Origin: Priestia taiwanensis
Lineage (GTDB): Bacteria; Bacillota; Bacilli; Bacillales; Bacillaceae_G
Direction: 5' to 3'
Length of the DNA: 64,000 nucleotides
Assembly (NCBI RefSeq): GCF_014638355.1
Contig: NZ_BMFK01000001.1
Span: 325,160-389,159 of the forward strand
Shown here: positions 1 to 9,504 of the stretch, in pieces
Numbering within the stretch: the first letter of the stretch is position 1
Layout: each line of letters starts with the position of its first letter
Notes under the pieces: model-generated
The model's input: the letters and a program-made list of their open reading frames with translations, nothing else
Told to the model about the DNA's origin: nothing
Databases searched by the model: none
Translations under genes and position numbers: made by a program

Positions 1-2
1 TG

Positions 3-362
3 AAAGAAAGTCCATTTCATTTCTACAAGCAAAATGTGATGACAACTGATGCGGAAAAGTCTTTTCATGATATCCGTTTAAATCGTGAAGAAGATATTTA
101 TATTCAGTTGAATTTTAAAGACTCTTTCAAAAATGCCCAGTATGTCGCAGTAGTGGAAGATAATCCGTATTTGCCGAAGAATCTGGAAGGAAATGAAAAG
201 GATCGTATGATTGCAGAGCGTGTCCTCGAAGAAAGCATTCAAGTGTATCAACGAAAGAAAGTGTTGCAACTTATTGATGAGGCGTTAGATCGCCAAGATA
301 AAGAAGCGTTTGAGCAGTTAACGGAGAGATTGAAGGCTCTGTCTAGTAGTAAATCATCCTAA
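3..362 (+). CDS. ypiB: YpiB/UPF0302 family protein, 5'-truncated by the window edge
   Basis: The frame is open from base 3, so this is the C-terminal 119 residues of a protein that begins upstream; family members are about 180 aa. The in-frame GTG at 36 is internal, because codons before it also read as protein. The visible part carries a charged segment and a helical C-terminus ending in a Ser-rich tail. The function is not established in detail; the family sits immediately upstream of ypiF and qcrABC in B. subtilis, as it does here. A hairpin terminator follows directly. Confidence 0.85.
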   Translation, partial: KESPFHFYKQNVMTTDAEKSFHDIRLNREEDIYIQLNFKDSFKNAQYVAVVEDNPYLPKNLEGNEKDRMIAERVLEESIQVYQRKKVLQLIDEALDRQDKEAFEQLTERLKALSSSKSS

Positions 363-398
363 AAAGAAAGTAAGGGAAATTCCTTACTTTCTTTTTTA
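363..398 (+). terminator. Rho-independent terminator after ypiB
   Basis: A perfect 13-bp stem (363-375 with 382-394) is followed by a T run. It separates ypiB from ypiF and the qcr genes. Confidence 0.85.
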
Positions 399-535
399 TT
401 GTTTTTGTAAGAGAGGAAGCGTTTTCTTTATCGCTAAAAAAAATTTCTAAAACGAAGGGTTATCTTTTTGAAAAAAAGAAAGATTGTGCTTTAATAGAAT
501 TATATGGATTCATCTAACAACAGGGAGAGAGTAAA

Positions 536-991
536 ATGGATTGGAATGAAAAAGATATAGGAATTGCGTTAAGCGCAAAAGAATACGTTGATACAGCTAT
601 CATTCCTCTAGTTCCTATTACATGGGGCGAAGAAGCGAAGGTAGCGGTGAAATCAGGTGAGTTTATTTCACTATTTAGTAAGGCGATGGAACACAAGTAC
701 AAGGGAAGAATCCTGTTGTTACCACCATTTACATACTTAGTGCATGAAGAGGTAGTCAGCAAGAAAGAACGCCTACGTGCATGGGAAGAAGTGTTGAAGA
801 AAGAAGGCCTTAAGCATGTGTTCTATTTAACAAGTGATCATCTTAATAAAGAGATGGAGAAAGAAGTAGAAGGAACAGTTATTTGGCTTCCTGCGCTTCC
901 ATTAGCGATGATGGATGAGAAGACACAGCAGGAATTGTTGCATGCCCAAATCGATGAAGTGATGACTTTATTGAAGAAAGAATGGGAATAA
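536..991 (+). CDS. ypiF: YpiF family protein (DUF2487)
   Basis: A 151-aa soluble protein of unknown biochemical role. It starts at ATG 536 behind a GGGAGAG ribosome binding site. There is no signal peptide or membrane segment. Assignment to YpiF rests on position (between ypiB and qcrA, exactly as in B. subtilis), length and overall character: acidic and Lys-rich, with hydrophobic blocks around WLPALPLAMM near residue 120. It could be co-transcribed with qcrABC, since no terminator separates them, although a 142-bp AT-rich gap before qcrA may hold a promoter. Confidence 0.75.
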   Translation: MDWNEKDIGIALSAKEYVDTAIIPLVPITWGEEAKVAVKSGEFISLFSKAMEHKYKGRILLLPPFTYLVHEEVVSKKERLRAWEEVLKKEGLKHVFYLTSDHLNKEMEKEVEGTVIWLPALPLAMMDEKTQQELLHAQIDEVMTLLKKEWE

Positions 992-1133
992 TGCGGTAAA
1001 TTAACTATTTCTAATATTGGGAGTAGTATGATATTGACCGTTTTGTGTTCAGTATTATATTATGATAGTGTCCTAGTTTTATCTTTATATAGACTCATTA
1101 GCTCATTCATGTTTTATAGAGGGGGGAATTTTC

Positions 1134-1637
1134 ATGAGTGGAAAAGTTTCACGTCGTCAGTTCTTAAACTATACGTTAACTGGCGTAGGGGGATTTATGG
1201 CAGCAGGAATTATGATGCCAATGGTTCGTTTTGCGGTTGATCCAGTATTAAAACCTGCAAAAGAGCAAGACATGGTTCCAGTTGGATTATTGGAGAAAGA
1301 TATTACAACAGAACCGAAGAAAGTTGACTTCAAAGTCAAGCAAGTAGATGGTTGGTACAAATCGGACGAGCCTAAATCAGCGTGGGTGTACAAAACAGAT
1401 AGTGGGGAAATCGTTGCGTTATCACCTGTTTGTAAGCATTTAGGTTGTACAATTGACTGGAATAGTGATCCGTCTCATCCAAATCAATTCTACTGTCCGT
1501 GTCATGCGGGACGATATGAGAAAGATGGAAAGAATGTTCCAGGAACACCTCCGCTTGCTCCACTTGATGTGTACGATTCAGATATGAAAGACGGTGCACT
1601 TTATTTAGGTAAAGCAAGACCAAAGGGAGGTAAGTAA
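1134..1637 (+). CDS. qcrA: Menaquinol:cytochrome c reductase, Rieske iron-sulfur subunit QcrA
   Basis: The Rieske subunit of the bc-type complex passes electrons from menaquinol to cytochrome c across the plasma membrane. A twin-arginine sequence at residues 6-10 (SRRQF) precedes a hydrophobic anchor (about 15-32), the normal Tat-type targeting of Rieske proteins. Cluster ligands are C100-x-H102 and C121-x2-H124; C105 and C123 supply the usual disulfide. Length is 167 aa, as in the family. Start ATG 1134 follows GAGGGGGG. The gene is 5 bp upstream of qcrB and is the first gene of the qcrABC operon. Confidence 0.97.
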   Translation: MSGKVSRRQFLNYTLTGVGGFMAAGIMMPMVRFAVDPVLKPAKEQDMVPVGLLEKDITTEPKKVDFKVKQVDGWYKSDEPKSAWVYKTDSGEIVALSPVCKHLGCTIDWNSDPSHPNQFYCPCHAGRYEKDGKNVPGTPPLAPLDVYDSDMKDGALYLGKARPKGGK

Positions 1638-1642
1638 GGGCT

Positions 1643-2317
1643 ATGTTGAATAAAATTTATGATTGGGTAGATGAGCGCTTAGATATTACACCTCTTTGGC
1701 GTGACATCGCGGATCACGAAGTTCCAGAACACGTGAACCCAGCTCATCATTTCTCAGCGTTTGTTTATTGCTTTGGTGGGCTAACATTCTTCGTAACAGT
1801 TATCCAAATCTTATCAGGTATGTTCTTGACGATGTACTATGTTCCTGATATTAAAAATGCATGGGAATCTGTTTATTACTTACAAAACGAAGTAGCATTC
1901 GGAAAAATCGTACGTGGTATGCATCACTGGGGTGCGAGTTTAGTTATCGTTATGATGTTCCTACATACGTTACGTGTATTCTTCCAAGGTGCTTATAAGA
2001 AACCTCGTGAGTTAAACTGGATTGTTGGGGTATTAATTTTCTTCGTTATGTTAGGTTTAGGATTTACAGGTTATTTATTACCTTGGGATATGAAAGCGTT
2101 ATTCGCAACAAAAGTAGGTATCCAAATTGCGGAACAAACACCGCTTATTGGACCGTATATTAAGACGCTTCTAGCTGGGGATGCAGAAATCGTTGGTGCA
2201 CAAACATTAACACGTTTCTTTGCAATTCATGTTTTCTTCTTACCAGCAGCATTATTCGGATTAATGGCAGCTCACTTTGTTATTATCCGTAAGCAAGGTG
2301 TTTCAGGTCCGCTGTAA
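1643..2317 (+). CDS. qcrB: Menaquinol:cytochrome c reductase cytochrome b6 subunit QcrB
   Basis: A four-helix cytochrome b6 subunit (224 aa) that binds haem b and menaquinone in the membrane. The N-terminal amphipathic segment is followed by Cys43 (context VYCFGG), the position that holds a covalently bound extra haem in Bacillus b6f-like complexes. Haem-ligand histidines lie in the HHWGAS and FLHTLR region and in the AIHVFF and AAHFV region. The split arrangement, b6 here with the subunit IV equivalent fused to cytochrome c in QcrC, is typical of Bacillus. Confidence 0.96.
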   Translation: MLNKIYDWVDERLDITPLWRDIADHEVPEHVNPAHHFSAFVYCFGGLTFFVTVIQILSGMFLTMYYVPDIKNAWESVYYLQNEVAFGKIVRGMHHWGASLVIVMMFLHTLRVFFQGAYKKPRELNWIVGVLIFFVMLGLGFTGYLLPWDMKALFATKVGIQIAEQTPLIGPYIKTLLAGDAEIVGAQTLTRFFAIHVFFLPAALFGLMAAHFVIIRKQGVSGPL

Positions 2318-2377
2318 GGGCGTGTATAAAGTTATACACTTAAAGATGATTTGTGAGTTCAAAGAGGAGGGGAAATT

Positions 2378-3145
2378 ATGCATCGCGGCAAGGGGATGAA
2401 ATTTGTCGGAGATTCGCGTATACCTGCTGTTCGTAAGCCGAATATTCCAAAAGACTATTCGGAATACCCAGGGAAAACAGAAGCCTTTTGGCCGAACTTC
2501 CTGTTAAAGGAATGGATGGTAGGTGCGGTATTTTTAATTGGATTTTTATGTTTAACAGTGGTGCATCCATCACCACTAGAGCGTGTAGCTGATCCAACGG
2601 ATGCGGGATATATTCCGCTACCAGACTGGTACTTCTTGTTCTTATACCAATTACTGAAGTATACATATGCAGCTGGTCCGTATACGGTTATCGGTGCATT
2701 CATTATGCCAGGTATCGCATTTGGTGCATTATTATTAGCACCATTTATCGATCGTGGTCCAGAAAGACGTCCTGCGAAGCGTCCAATCGCAACAGGATTA
2801 ATGTTATTATCAGTGGCAAGTATTATTTTCTTAACATGGGAATCAGTAGCGTATCATGATTGGGATAAAGCGAAGGAACAAGGGAAGATTCGTGAGTTCA
2901 TTCCACTTGATCAAGCAGCTCCAGAATATGCGTTACTTAAAGCTGGTACGTGTATTAGCTGTCATGGTGGTAACTTAGAAGGTAGTGCGTCTGCACCTAG
3001 CCTTCAAGGAAAAGACTTAAAACCAGAAGATATTGCGAAAATCGCAAAAGAAGGTAAAGGAAGCATGCCAGCTGGTCTTTTCAAAGGTACTGATGAAGAA
3101 TTAAAACAAATGTCGGAGTACATTGCAAACATCGGTAAAAAATAA
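2378..3145 (+). CDS. qcrC: Menaquinol:cytochrome c reductase subunit QcrC (subunit IV-cytochrome c fusion)
   Basis: 255 aa. Residues about 1-155 are a subunit IV-like membrane domain with three helices and the quinone-site PDWYF motif at 82-86 (variant of PEWY). A C-terminal cytochrome c domain has one haem site, C192-x2-C195-H196, and a Met-containing stretch near residue 222 likely to supply the second axial ligand. Start ATG 2378 follows AGAGGAGGGG. It ends the qcrABC operon, which closes with a strong terminator. Confidence 0.96.
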   Translation: MHRGKGMKFVGDSRIPAVRKPNIPKDYSEYPGKTEAFWPNFLLKEWMVGAVFLIGFLCLTVVHPSPLERVADPTDAGYIPLPDWYFLFLYQLLKYTYAAGPYTVIGAFIMPGIAFGALLLAPFIDRGPERRPAKRPIATGLMLLSVASIIFLTWESVAYHDWDKAKEQGKIREFIPLDQAAPEYALLKAGTCISCHGGNLEGSASAPSLQGKDLKPEDIAKIAKEGKGSMPAGLFKGTDEELKQMSEYIANIGKK

Positions 3146-3150
3146 GCGTA

Positions 3151-3184
3151 AAAAAGACTAGAGTACGTACTCTAGTCTTTTTTC
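3151..3184 (+). terminator. Terminator of the qcr operon
   Basis: A near-perfect palindrome (AAAAGACTAGAGTAC and its complement) with a tight loop is followed by a T tract. Confidence 0.9.
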
Positions 3185-3256
3185 TATGTAGAATAGAACG
3201 TTCTATTCTTGTCCCTTTTTTCATACGATAGAAGGAAGAGTATGGGGGGATGAAGG

Positions 3257-4021
3257 ATGAAGCGGATAGTAGTTTGTGTGTTCATCATGATTGCTGTTCT
3301 TCTACCAGTCGGGGTACAAGCAGCAAGTAAGGCAGACAGTCTCGGGGAAAGTGTAGATGATATTTTACAAGTCGTGCAACAAAATCGTTTGGATCAAGCA
3401 GATAAAATGTTAAAGCAATTATCAGATGTATTGTCCTCTGCTAGTTTGGCAGAAGATATAAAAGGAACGAAAGAACAGGTATTATCGACTGTCTTTAAGC
3501 AGGCGGTATATGCAGTGGAAGATGAGACGAAGACGAGACAAGAAGTGTATGAGCAAGTGCTCCGGCTACGTTTGGCGATTGATGCTACGACAGCGAAGTA
3601 TAATCCGATGTGGTTAGGACGGAAAGAGCAAGTGTTGTCTACGTTCTTATCAGTAGAAGAAGCATTAGAAAAAAAAGATAATAAAGCGTTTCAACAAGCG
3701 TACAATAGGTTTGTTACACAAATGGATATTATTTACCCGAGTCTCGTATTACATTTGAAAGATGCGCAGTTAGATAAACTAGATACGAACCTCACGTATG
3801 TAGAAACAAATCGTCATCATATGATGAATAATGCGTTTGCTGATACTCAATTTAAAATGTTAAAGGACGAACTGTATACGTTATTTGATGAACCTCATAA
3901 AGATGAAACAATTCTTTCAATTATATGGATTAGTTTTATTATTGGAGGGATGATTCTATTAGTGTTGTTATATGCATCGCTTCGTAAATATCGGACAATA
4001 AGAAAGAATGGAGCGATATAG
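3257..4021 (+). CDS. ypjB: Sporulation-associated membrane protein YpjB
   Basis: 254 aa with an N-terminal signal peptide (hydrophobic residues 4-20, cleavage likely after VQAAS) and one C-terminal transmembrane helix (about 222-243) followed by a basic tail. It is therefore an extracytoplasmic, membrane-anchored helical protein. The YpjB family is linked to sporulation in B. subtilis, but its biochemical role is unknown. Start ATG 3257 sits behind GGGGGGATGAAGG. B. subtilis has ypjA (a DUF1405 membrane protein) between qcrC and ypjB; here the gap is only 111 bp and ypjA is absent. Confidence 0.8.
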   Translation: MKRIVVCVFIMIAVLLPVGVQAASKADSLGESVDDILQVVQQNRLDQADKMLKQLSDVLSSASLAEDIKGTKEQVLSTVFKQAVYAVEDETKTRQEVYEQVLRLRLAIDATTAKYNPMWLGRKEQVLSTFLSVEEALEKKDNKAFQQAYNRFVTQMDIIYPSLVLHLKDAQLDKLDTNLTYVETNRHHMMNNAFADTQFKMLKDELYTLFDEPHKDETILSIIWISFIIGGMILLVLLYASLRKYRTIRKNGAI

Positions 4022-4047
4022 AGGAGCTAGATAAATAGGATGAACCA

Positions 4048-4077
4048 TTGACAGCAACTAATAGATATGCCTACAAT
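4048..4077 (+). promoter_or_regulatory. Sigma-A type promoter upstream of the zinc metallopeptidase
   Basis: TTGACA at 4048-4053 and TACAAT at 4072-4077, spacer 18 bp, lie 38 bp before the start at 4116. Confidence 0.65.
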
Positions 4078-4115
4078 AGAACTATGAAATAACAATAGAA
4101 AGTTGGAGATGCGAT

Positions 4116-4796
4116 ATGACATATTATATCATTTACTTTGCGATAATTATGCTAGTGCCTCTATATGCACAAATGAAGGTAAAGAGTGCCTATCGTAAAT
4201 ATTCCGAGGAATTCGCGTCAGTTGGCATGAATGGGGCAGAGGTTGCTAGAAAGATTCTCGATGCAAATGGATTAAGCGAAGTTGCTGTTGAGGAAACACC
4301 AGGTGTATTATCTGACCATTACGACCCACGTACGAAAACAGTACGCTTGTCTACAAATAATTACTACGGAAATTCGATTGCAGGAGCAGCGGTAGCAGCT
4401 CACGAAGTAGGGCATGCCATTCAAGATGCAGAAGATTATTCGTTCTTGCGATTCCGTCATACATTAGTGCCAGTGGCGAATTTCGGTTCAAACCTTTCTT
4501 GGATATTCGTATTAATTGGCATATTTGCAAGTATGTCGAACATGCTTTTAGTAGGTATTGTTTTGCTAGCAGCGGGTGTTCTGTTCCAAGTTATTACATT
4601 GCCAGTGGAATTTAATGCGTCTAGTCGTGCAATGGCACAAATGAATAGCCTAGGTTTGCTAAATAGTGGAGAAGAACGTAAAGCAAAGAAAGTGTTAGAT
4701 GCAGCAGCTCTTACATATGTAGCAGCAGCGGCAGTAGCAGTTCTTGAATTACTTCGTTTAGTACTTATTTACACTGGTATGCAGCGCGATGACTAA
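4116..4796 (+). CDS. Neutral zinc metallopeptidase, integral membrane (YugP-like family)
   Basis: 226 aa, with an N-terminal helix (3-20), a soluble stretch, then the zinc site HEVGH at residues 96-100, followed by two to three hydrophobic helices (about 118-160 and 195-220). The layout matches the YugP-type membrane zinc peptidase family (DUF zinc_peptidase_2); substrates are unknown. The gene has its own promoter and terminator, so it is a single-gene unit. It occupies the place of ypjC (a YitT-family membrane protein) of B. subtilis, so this slot has been replaced or was ancestrally different. Confidence 0.85.
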   Translation: MTYYIIYFAIIMLVPLYAQMKVKSAYRKYSEEFASVGMNGAEVARKILDANGLSEVAVEETPGVLSDHYDPRTKTVRLSTNNYYGNSIAGAAVAAHEVGHAIQDAEDYSFLRFRHTLVPVANFGSNLSWIFVLIGIFASMSNMLLVGIVLLAAGVLFQVITLPVEFNASSRAMAQMNSLGLLNSGEERKAKKVLDAAALTYVAAAAVAVLELLRLVLIYTGMQRDD

Positions 4797-4800
4797 AGAA

Positions 4801-4833
4801 AAAAACTATCTCTGATAACGGAGATAGTTTTTT
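4801..4833 (+). terminator. Terminator after the zinc metallopeptidase
   Basis: A 12-bp stem (AAAAACTATCTC with GAGATAGTTTTT) and T run. Confidence 0.85.
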
Positions 4834-4927
4834 CGTGTTTCCACTCATTTAGATGGTGGAAAACTTGGACATCGTACACTATACTTAGAATGAAGCTTGT
4901 CTTATATAATGATAGAGGTGAAACGAG

Positions 4928-5272
4928 ATGACGAAAAAGACAATGGCAGAGATGCAACAAGAAGTTGATACATATATTGGCCAATTTAAAGAAGGTTATT
5001 TCAGTCCACTTGCGATGCTAGCAAGACTGACAGAAGAGCTAGGAGAACTAGCTCGTGAAGTGAACCACACTTACGGAGAGAAGCCGAAGAAATCGACAGA
5101 GAAAGAAAAGGCAATCGAAGAAGAAATGGGTGACATGCTATTCGTCCTTATTTGCTTAGCAAATAGTTTAAATATTGATTTACAAGAAGCACATGATATG
5201 GTGATGAACAAGTTCAACACGAGAGATAAAGACCGTTGGACTAGAATTGAGGAGGAAGTAACAAATGAATAA
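4928..5272 (+). CDS. ypjD: MazG-like nucleotide pyrophosphohydrolase YpjD
   Basis: 114 aa single-domain all-alpha NTP pyrophosphohydrolase of the MazG type, expected to hydrolyse nucleoside triphosphates to monophosphates. Metal-binding acidic motifs are visible: E36-E37-x2-E40 in the first helix pair and EEEMGD around residues 64-69. Start ATG 4928 is preceded by GAGGTGAAACG. The last codons overlap dapB by 8 bp, implying translational coupling and a shared transcript, the same arrangement as ypjD-dapB in B. subtilis. Confidence 0.88.
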   Translation: MTKKTMAEMQQEVDTYIGQFKEGYFSPLAMLARLTEELGELAREVNHTYGEKPKKSTEKEKAIEEEMGDMLFVLICLANSLNIDLQEAHDMVMNKFNTRDKDRWTRIEEEVTNE

Positions 5273-6065
5273 TATTCGCATTATTATTGCAGGCCCAAGA
5301 GGGAATATGGGAAGAGAGGCATGCAAGTTAATTCATGAAACAGAGTACTTTGAGTTAGTAGCGGCAATTGACCGTAAAGAAGAATATACATATGTGCGTG
5401 ACATGGAAGGATTGCCGGCACTTGATGCACCTGTTTATACAGATGCAGAGAAGTGTGTACAAGAAGTAGAAGCAGATGTATTTCTTGATTTAACCAATCC
5501 TGAAACAGGTAAGAAACACATTGCATTAGCACTTCAGTACGGCTTACGTCCAGTTATCGGAACGACTGGATTCACAGAAGAAGAAATTCATGAGTTACGT
5601 GAAAAAGCAGAAGCAGCAGAACTTGGTGCTATTATTGCTCCTAATTTTGCCATTGGTGCTATTTTAATGATGAAGTTTGCAAAAATGGCAGCACATTACT
5701 TCGATGATGTAGAAATCATTGAGTTACATCATGATCGTAAATTAGATGCACCGTCTGGAACAGCGTTGAAGACAGCTGAAATGATTAAGGAAGTACGTAC
5801 AGCGAAAGTACAAGGTCATCCAAATGAAACGGAGATGCTTCCAGGTGCACGCGGAGCAAATGTAGATGGTATGCATATACATAGTGTTCGTTTACCAGGA
5901 TTAGTAGCGCATCAGCAAGTAATCTTTGGTGGTGACGGTCAGATTCTGACAGTGAAGCATGATTCATTTAACCGTGGGTCATTTATGAGTGGTGTGAAAT
6001 TATCAATTGAACAAGTAATGAAGCTACAAACGCTAGTATACGGATTAGAAAATATTATCGAGTAG
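5265..6065 (+). CDS. dapB: 4-hydroxy-tetrahydrodipicolinate reductase DapB
   Basis: Catalyses the NAD(P)H-dependent reduction step of the lysine/diaminopimelate pathway, feeding peptidoglycan and spore dipicolinate. 266 aa, family length. The Rossmann glycine motif GPRGNMG lies near residues 10-16; the active-site block [15 protein letters not shown] holds the catalytic His and Lys. Start ATG 5265 lies inside the end of ypjD with GAGGAGG upstream. mgsA follows 9 bp later, so this is the second gene of a long operon. Confidence 0.97.
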   Translation: MNNIRIIIAGPRGNMGREACKLIHETEYFELVAAIDRKEEYTYVRDMEGLPALDAPVYTDAEKCVQEVEADVFLDLTNPETGKKHIALALQYGLRPVIGTTGFTEEEIHELREKAEAAELGAIIAPNFAIGAILMMKFAKMAAHYFDDVEIIELHHDRKLDAPSGTALKTAEMIKEVRTAKVQGHPNETEMLPGARGANVDGMHIHSVRLPGLVAHQQVIFGGDGQILTVKHDSFNRGSFMSGVKLSIEQVMKLQTLVYGLENIIE

Positions 6066-6074
6066 GTGGCCAAC

Positions 6075-6461
6075 ATGCATATTGCTTTAATTGCTCATGA
6101 TAAGAAGAAATCAACAATGATTACGTTTGTGAAAGAGAATGAACATGTATTACAAGAGCATACATTATATGCAACAGGTACGACAGGACTTAAAATCATG
6201 GAAGCAACTAATTTACAGGTACATCGTTTTAAGTCGGGTCCCCTTGGTGGAGACCAAGAAATAGGAGCATACATTGCAAATGAGAAAATGGATTTAGTTG
6301 TATTTTTCCGTGATCCATTAACATCACAACCGCATGAACCAGATGTGAATGCATTATTACGTTTATGCGATGTATATGAAGTACCAGTTGCAACAAACAA
6401 GACGAGCGCAGCGGTATTCTTACATGCATTAAAGCAAGATAAAGGAATCTTTCAAAGATAG
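6075..6461 (+). CDS. mgsA: Methylglyoxal synthase MgsA
   Basis: Converts dihydroxyacetone phosphate to methylglyoxal and phosphate, a bypass of lower glycolysis. The phosphate-binding stretch ATGTTG, the SGPLGGDQ loop with the catalytic Asp, and [12 protein letters not shown] with the catalytic His are all present. ATG 6075 is preferred over the upstream GTG 6066: the GTG directly abuts the dapB stop, and the ATG is spaced correctly from GGTGG and gives the family N-terminus ([12 protein letters not shown]). 128 aa. The adjacent bshB1 and bshA genes make bacillithiol, a thiol cofactor that helps remove methylglyoxal, so the clustering makes functional sense. Confidence 0.95.
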   Translation: MHIALIAHDKKKSTMITFVKENEHVLQEHTLYATGTTGLKIMEATNLQVHRFKSGPLGGDQEIGAYIANEKMDLVVFFRDPLTSQPHEPDVNALLRLCDVYEVPVATNKTSAAVFLHALKQDKGIFQR

Positions 6462-6474
6462 AGGGAGTAAAATT

Positions 6475-7182
6475 ATGACAGATGCTTTAGATATATTGGC
6501 ATTTGGGGCACATCCAGATGATGTGGAAATTGGTATGGCCGGGACGATTGCGAAATATGTGAAAACAGGCGCAAAAATAGGGATTTGTGACTTAACATTG
6601 GCAGAGTTATCTTCTAATGGGAATGTTGAGTTACGTAAACAAGAAGCGAAGAAAGCGGGAGAAGTGCTTGGTCTTTCTGCACGAGCGAATTTGGAGTTGC
6701 CAGACCGCGGGTTATACATGAAAGAAGAATATATCGCGGCAATAGTTCGTATCATTCGAACGTATCAACCAAAAGTTGTGTTCGCACCTTATTATGAAGA
6801 TCGCCATCCAGATCATGCGAATTGTGCAAATCTTGTACGAGAAGCATTATTCTCAGCAGGTGTACGCAAATTTCTACCAGAATACAAGGCGCATCGTGTG
6901 CAAGCTTTCCATTATTACATGATTAATGGTTTTCATCATACCTCATTCATTATTGATATTACGAATGAGGTAGAAGTGAAAAAGGATGCATTACGAGCAT
7001 ATGCAAGCCAATTTTCTGCAGGAGAGAGTGGTGTAGAGACACCATTAACAACAGGCTATGTAGATTCGGTTATTGCACGTGATAAAGTGTTCGGAAAAGA
7101 AGTGAACGTAACATATGGAGAAGGTTTTATAACAGATAAACCGTTGCTCGTTCAACATGATTTAGTGGGGGTGATAACATGA
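6475..7182 (+). CDS. bshB1: Bacillithiol biosynthesis deacetylase BshB1
   Basis: A zinc-dependent LmbE-type deacetylase that removes the acetyl group from GlcNAc-malate in bacillithiol synthesis. Zinc ligands are seen in the N-terminal motif [10 protein letters not shown] (His, Asp) and in [10 protein letters not shown] near residue 110. 235 aa, family length. Start ATG 6475 follows GAGGGAG. The gene overlaps bshA by 4 bp (ATGA), so the two consecutive pathway enzymes are translationally coupled. Confidence 0.95.
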   Translation: MTDALDILAFGAHPDDVEIGMAGTIAKYVKTGAKIGICDLTLAELSSNGNVELRKQEAKKAGEVLGLSARANLELPDRGLYMKEEYIAAIVRIIRTYQPKVVFAPYYEDRHPDHANCANLVREALFSAGVRKFLPEYKAHRVQAFHYYMINGFHHTSFIIDITNEVEVKKDALRAYASQFSAGESGVETPLTTGYVDSVIARDKVFGKEVNVTYGEGFITDKPLLVQHDLVGVIT

Positions 7183-8315
7183 AGTTGAAAATTGGTATTA
7201 CGTGTTATCCAACTGTCGGTGGTTCGGGTGTTATTGCGACAGAACTAGGGAAATTATTAGCTGAAAAAGGGCATGAAATTCACTTCATTTCTTCAAGCAT
7301 GCCGTTTCGTTTAAATAAAGTATATCCAAATATTTATTATCACGAGGTAGAAGTAAATCAGTACTCGGTTTTTAAATACCCGCCTTATGACTTAGCATTA
7401 GCAGCGAAAATGGCAGAAGTAGCAAACCGTGAAAATCTTGATTTATTACATGTGCATTATGCGATTCCACATGCTGTTTGTGCGTATCTTGCGAAACAAA
7501 TGGTAGGAGAACATTTGAAAATTGTTACGACACTTCACGGTACAGATATTACCGTACTTGGACATGATCCATCGTTAACGGAATTAATTCGTTTTGGTAT
7601 CGAGAAATCGGATGTTGTAACAGCTGTTTCGAATCAATTAGTTGGGCAAACAAATGAGTTAATTGAGACGAAAAAAGAGATTCAAACGGTGTATAATTTT
7701 GTCGACGAGCGTGTGTATCGAAAAGTTGACAGCCAGCACTTAAAAGCAGAATATGGCATACAAGAAGATGAGAAAGTCGTTATACATATTTCGAACTTCC
7801 GACAAGTGAAGCGAGTTCAAGATGTTGTGAAAGCATTCCATCTTATTCAAAAAGAAGTTCCTGCTAAGTTATTGTTAGTAGGAGATGGTCCGGAGTTAAC
7901 GCTTGTCTGTAAATTAGTACGACAGCTAGGGTTAGAAGAAAAAGTATTGTTCTTAGGGAAACAAGATAATGTAGCAGAGTTGCTTTCTATTAGCGATGTG
8001 AAATTACTATTGTCGCAGAAAGAAAGCTTCGGACTTGTTATATTAGAGGCCATGGCCTGTGGTGTTCCGTGTATCGGTACAAATATTGGAGGTATACCAG
8101 AAGTAATTATACATGGTGAAACCGGTTATATTTGTGAACTAGGTGATGTAGAGGATGTTGCCGCAAAAGCAATTGAGATTTTAACTGATGAAGTCTTACG
8201 CATGCGAATGAGCGAGTTTTCTATTCAAGCTGTTGAAGAGCGATTCCGTTCTGGGAAAATTGTTGATGAGTATGAACAAATATACAAAGAAGTGTTAGGT
8301 TGCGCGCATGAATAG
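7179..8315 (+). CDS. bshA: N-acetyl-alpha-D-glucosaminyl L-malate synthase BshA
   Basis: GT4-family glycosyltransferase that joins UDP-GlcNAc to L-malate, the first step of bacillithiol synthesis. 378 aa with two Rossmann domains: an N-terminal glycine loop ([10 protein letters not shown]) and a C-terminal donor site with [14 protein letters not shown] (EX7E motif) around residues 284-297. Start ATG overlaps the bshB1 stop. The end overlaps cca by 8 bp. Confidence 0.95.
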   Translation: MKLKIGITCYPTVGGSGVIATELGKLLAEKGHEIHFISSSMPFRLNKVYPNIYYHEVEVNQYSVFKYPPYDLALAAKMAEVANRENLDLLHVHYAIPHAVCAYLAKQMVGEHLKIVTTLHGTDITVLGHDPSLTELIRFGIEKSDVVTAVSNQLVGQTNELIETKKEIQTVYNFVDERVYRKVDSQHLKAEYGIQEDEKVVIHISNFRQVKRVQDVVKAFHLIQKEVPAKLLLVGDGPELTLVCKLVRQLGLEEKVLFLGKQDNVAELLSISDVKLLLSQKESFGLVILEAMACGVPCIGTNIGGIPEVIIHGETGYICELGDVEDVAAKAIEILTDEVLRMRMSEFSIQAVEERFRSGKIVDEYEQIYKEVLGCAHE

Positions 8316-9504
8316 TGCTTTTGAAAAAGCGAAACCAGTTTTGCGTGAGATAGAGTGTGCAGGATATGAAGCGTATTTTGTTGGAGGAAGTGTGCGTGAT
8401 GCGGTATTAGGACGTGAGATTAACGATGTTGATATTGCCACGTCTGCCACGCCAGAAGAAATTATGACTCTTTTTCCAAAGCATGTGCCAATTGGATTGC
8501 AGCATGGGACGGTAATGGTGTTACACGAAGAAGATTCCTATGAAATTACAACATTCCGAACAGAAGCGGGCTACGAAGATTTTCGTCGCCCCTCTTCTGT
8601 CGTATTTGTTCGTTCCTTACATGAAGATTTAAAGCGACGTGATTTCACGATGAATGCAATTGCGATGACACGTGAAGGGAGGTTACTGGATCCGTTTAAC
8701 GGAGAAGAGAGCATTGCGAAACGTGAAATCAAAACGGTAGGGGATGCATATGAGCGATTCTCTGAAGATGCACTCCGCATGATGCGTGGTATTCGCTTTG
8801 TTAGTACGTTAGGCTTTTCTCTTGAAGAGCGGACAAAAGAAGCTATCATGAAACACGGTGAGTTACTGCAACATATTGCAATTGAACGCATTGCGGTAGA
8901 GTTTGAGAAGTTGTTAACAGGGTCGTATATGCAAAAAGCGATGCGGTTACTTATCGATACAGGTCTTCATGGTTTCTTACCAGGCTTTGCCTCATACGAA
9001 AAAGAGATGTATCGCATATGTAATTATGCATGTACGGAACTTAATGCGAAAGAAGAACATTGGGCGTTACTTTTTTATTTAATGGATGTAAGAGATCCAG
9101 GCTCTACGTTACGAAAGTGGAAGCTGTCGAATAAAGAAATAAAGAAAATAGAAAAGATTGTTCAGGGTGTATATGATATTGAAGAGAATGATTGGAATAT
9201 CTACTCGTTGTATGCACTTGGAAAAGAAGATGCTATGTCTATTGAACGCGTTCGAACAATTCTTCATAATGAACCGATACGAGCAAATATTACGCGTATC
9301 GAAAAATTACATACATCCTTACCGATTACGAGTAGTAAAGAGCTTGCTATAAACGGAAGTGATATTCTTGCATGGATACCGAAAAAAGGTGGACCGTGGG
9401 TAGCAGAATTATTGCATGTTATTGAACGCGAAGTAGTAAGTGGTCGATTGCAGAATAAGCAGGAGAAAATACGAGAGTGGGTGAACATGTGGGATCAGAA
9501 ATAA
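8308..9504 (+). CDS. cca: CCA-adding enzyme (tRNA nucleotidyltransferase)
   Basis: Class II CCA-adding enzyme that repairs or builds the tRNA 3' CCA end. The N-terminal catalytic head shows GGSVRD and DVDIAT (metal-binding DxD) near residues 27-45, followed by the neck motif with RRDFTMNA and the template region [12 protein letters not shown]. 398 aa is normal. It starts at ATG 8308 inside the end of bshA and overlaps the beginning of birA, continuing the chain of overlapping genes. Confidence 0.96.
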   Translation: MNSAFEKAKPVLREIECAGYEAYFVGGSVRDAVLGREINDVDIATSATPEEIMTLFPKHVPIGLQHGTVMVLHEEDSYEITTFRTEAGYEDFRRPSSVVFVRSLHEDLKRRDFTMNAIAMTREGRLLDPFNGEESIAKREIKTVGDAYERFSEDALRMMRGIRFVSTLGFSLEERTKEAIMKHGELLQHIAIERIAVEFEKLLTGSYMQKAMRLLIDTGLHGFLPGFASYEKEMYRICNYACTELNAKEEHWALLFYLMDVRDPGSTLRKWKLSNKEIKKIEKIVQGVYDIEENDWNIYSLYALGKEDAMSIERVRTILHNEPIRANITRIEKLHTSLPITSSKELAINGSDILAWIPKKGGPWVAELLHVIEREVVSGRLQNKQEKIREWVNMWDQK

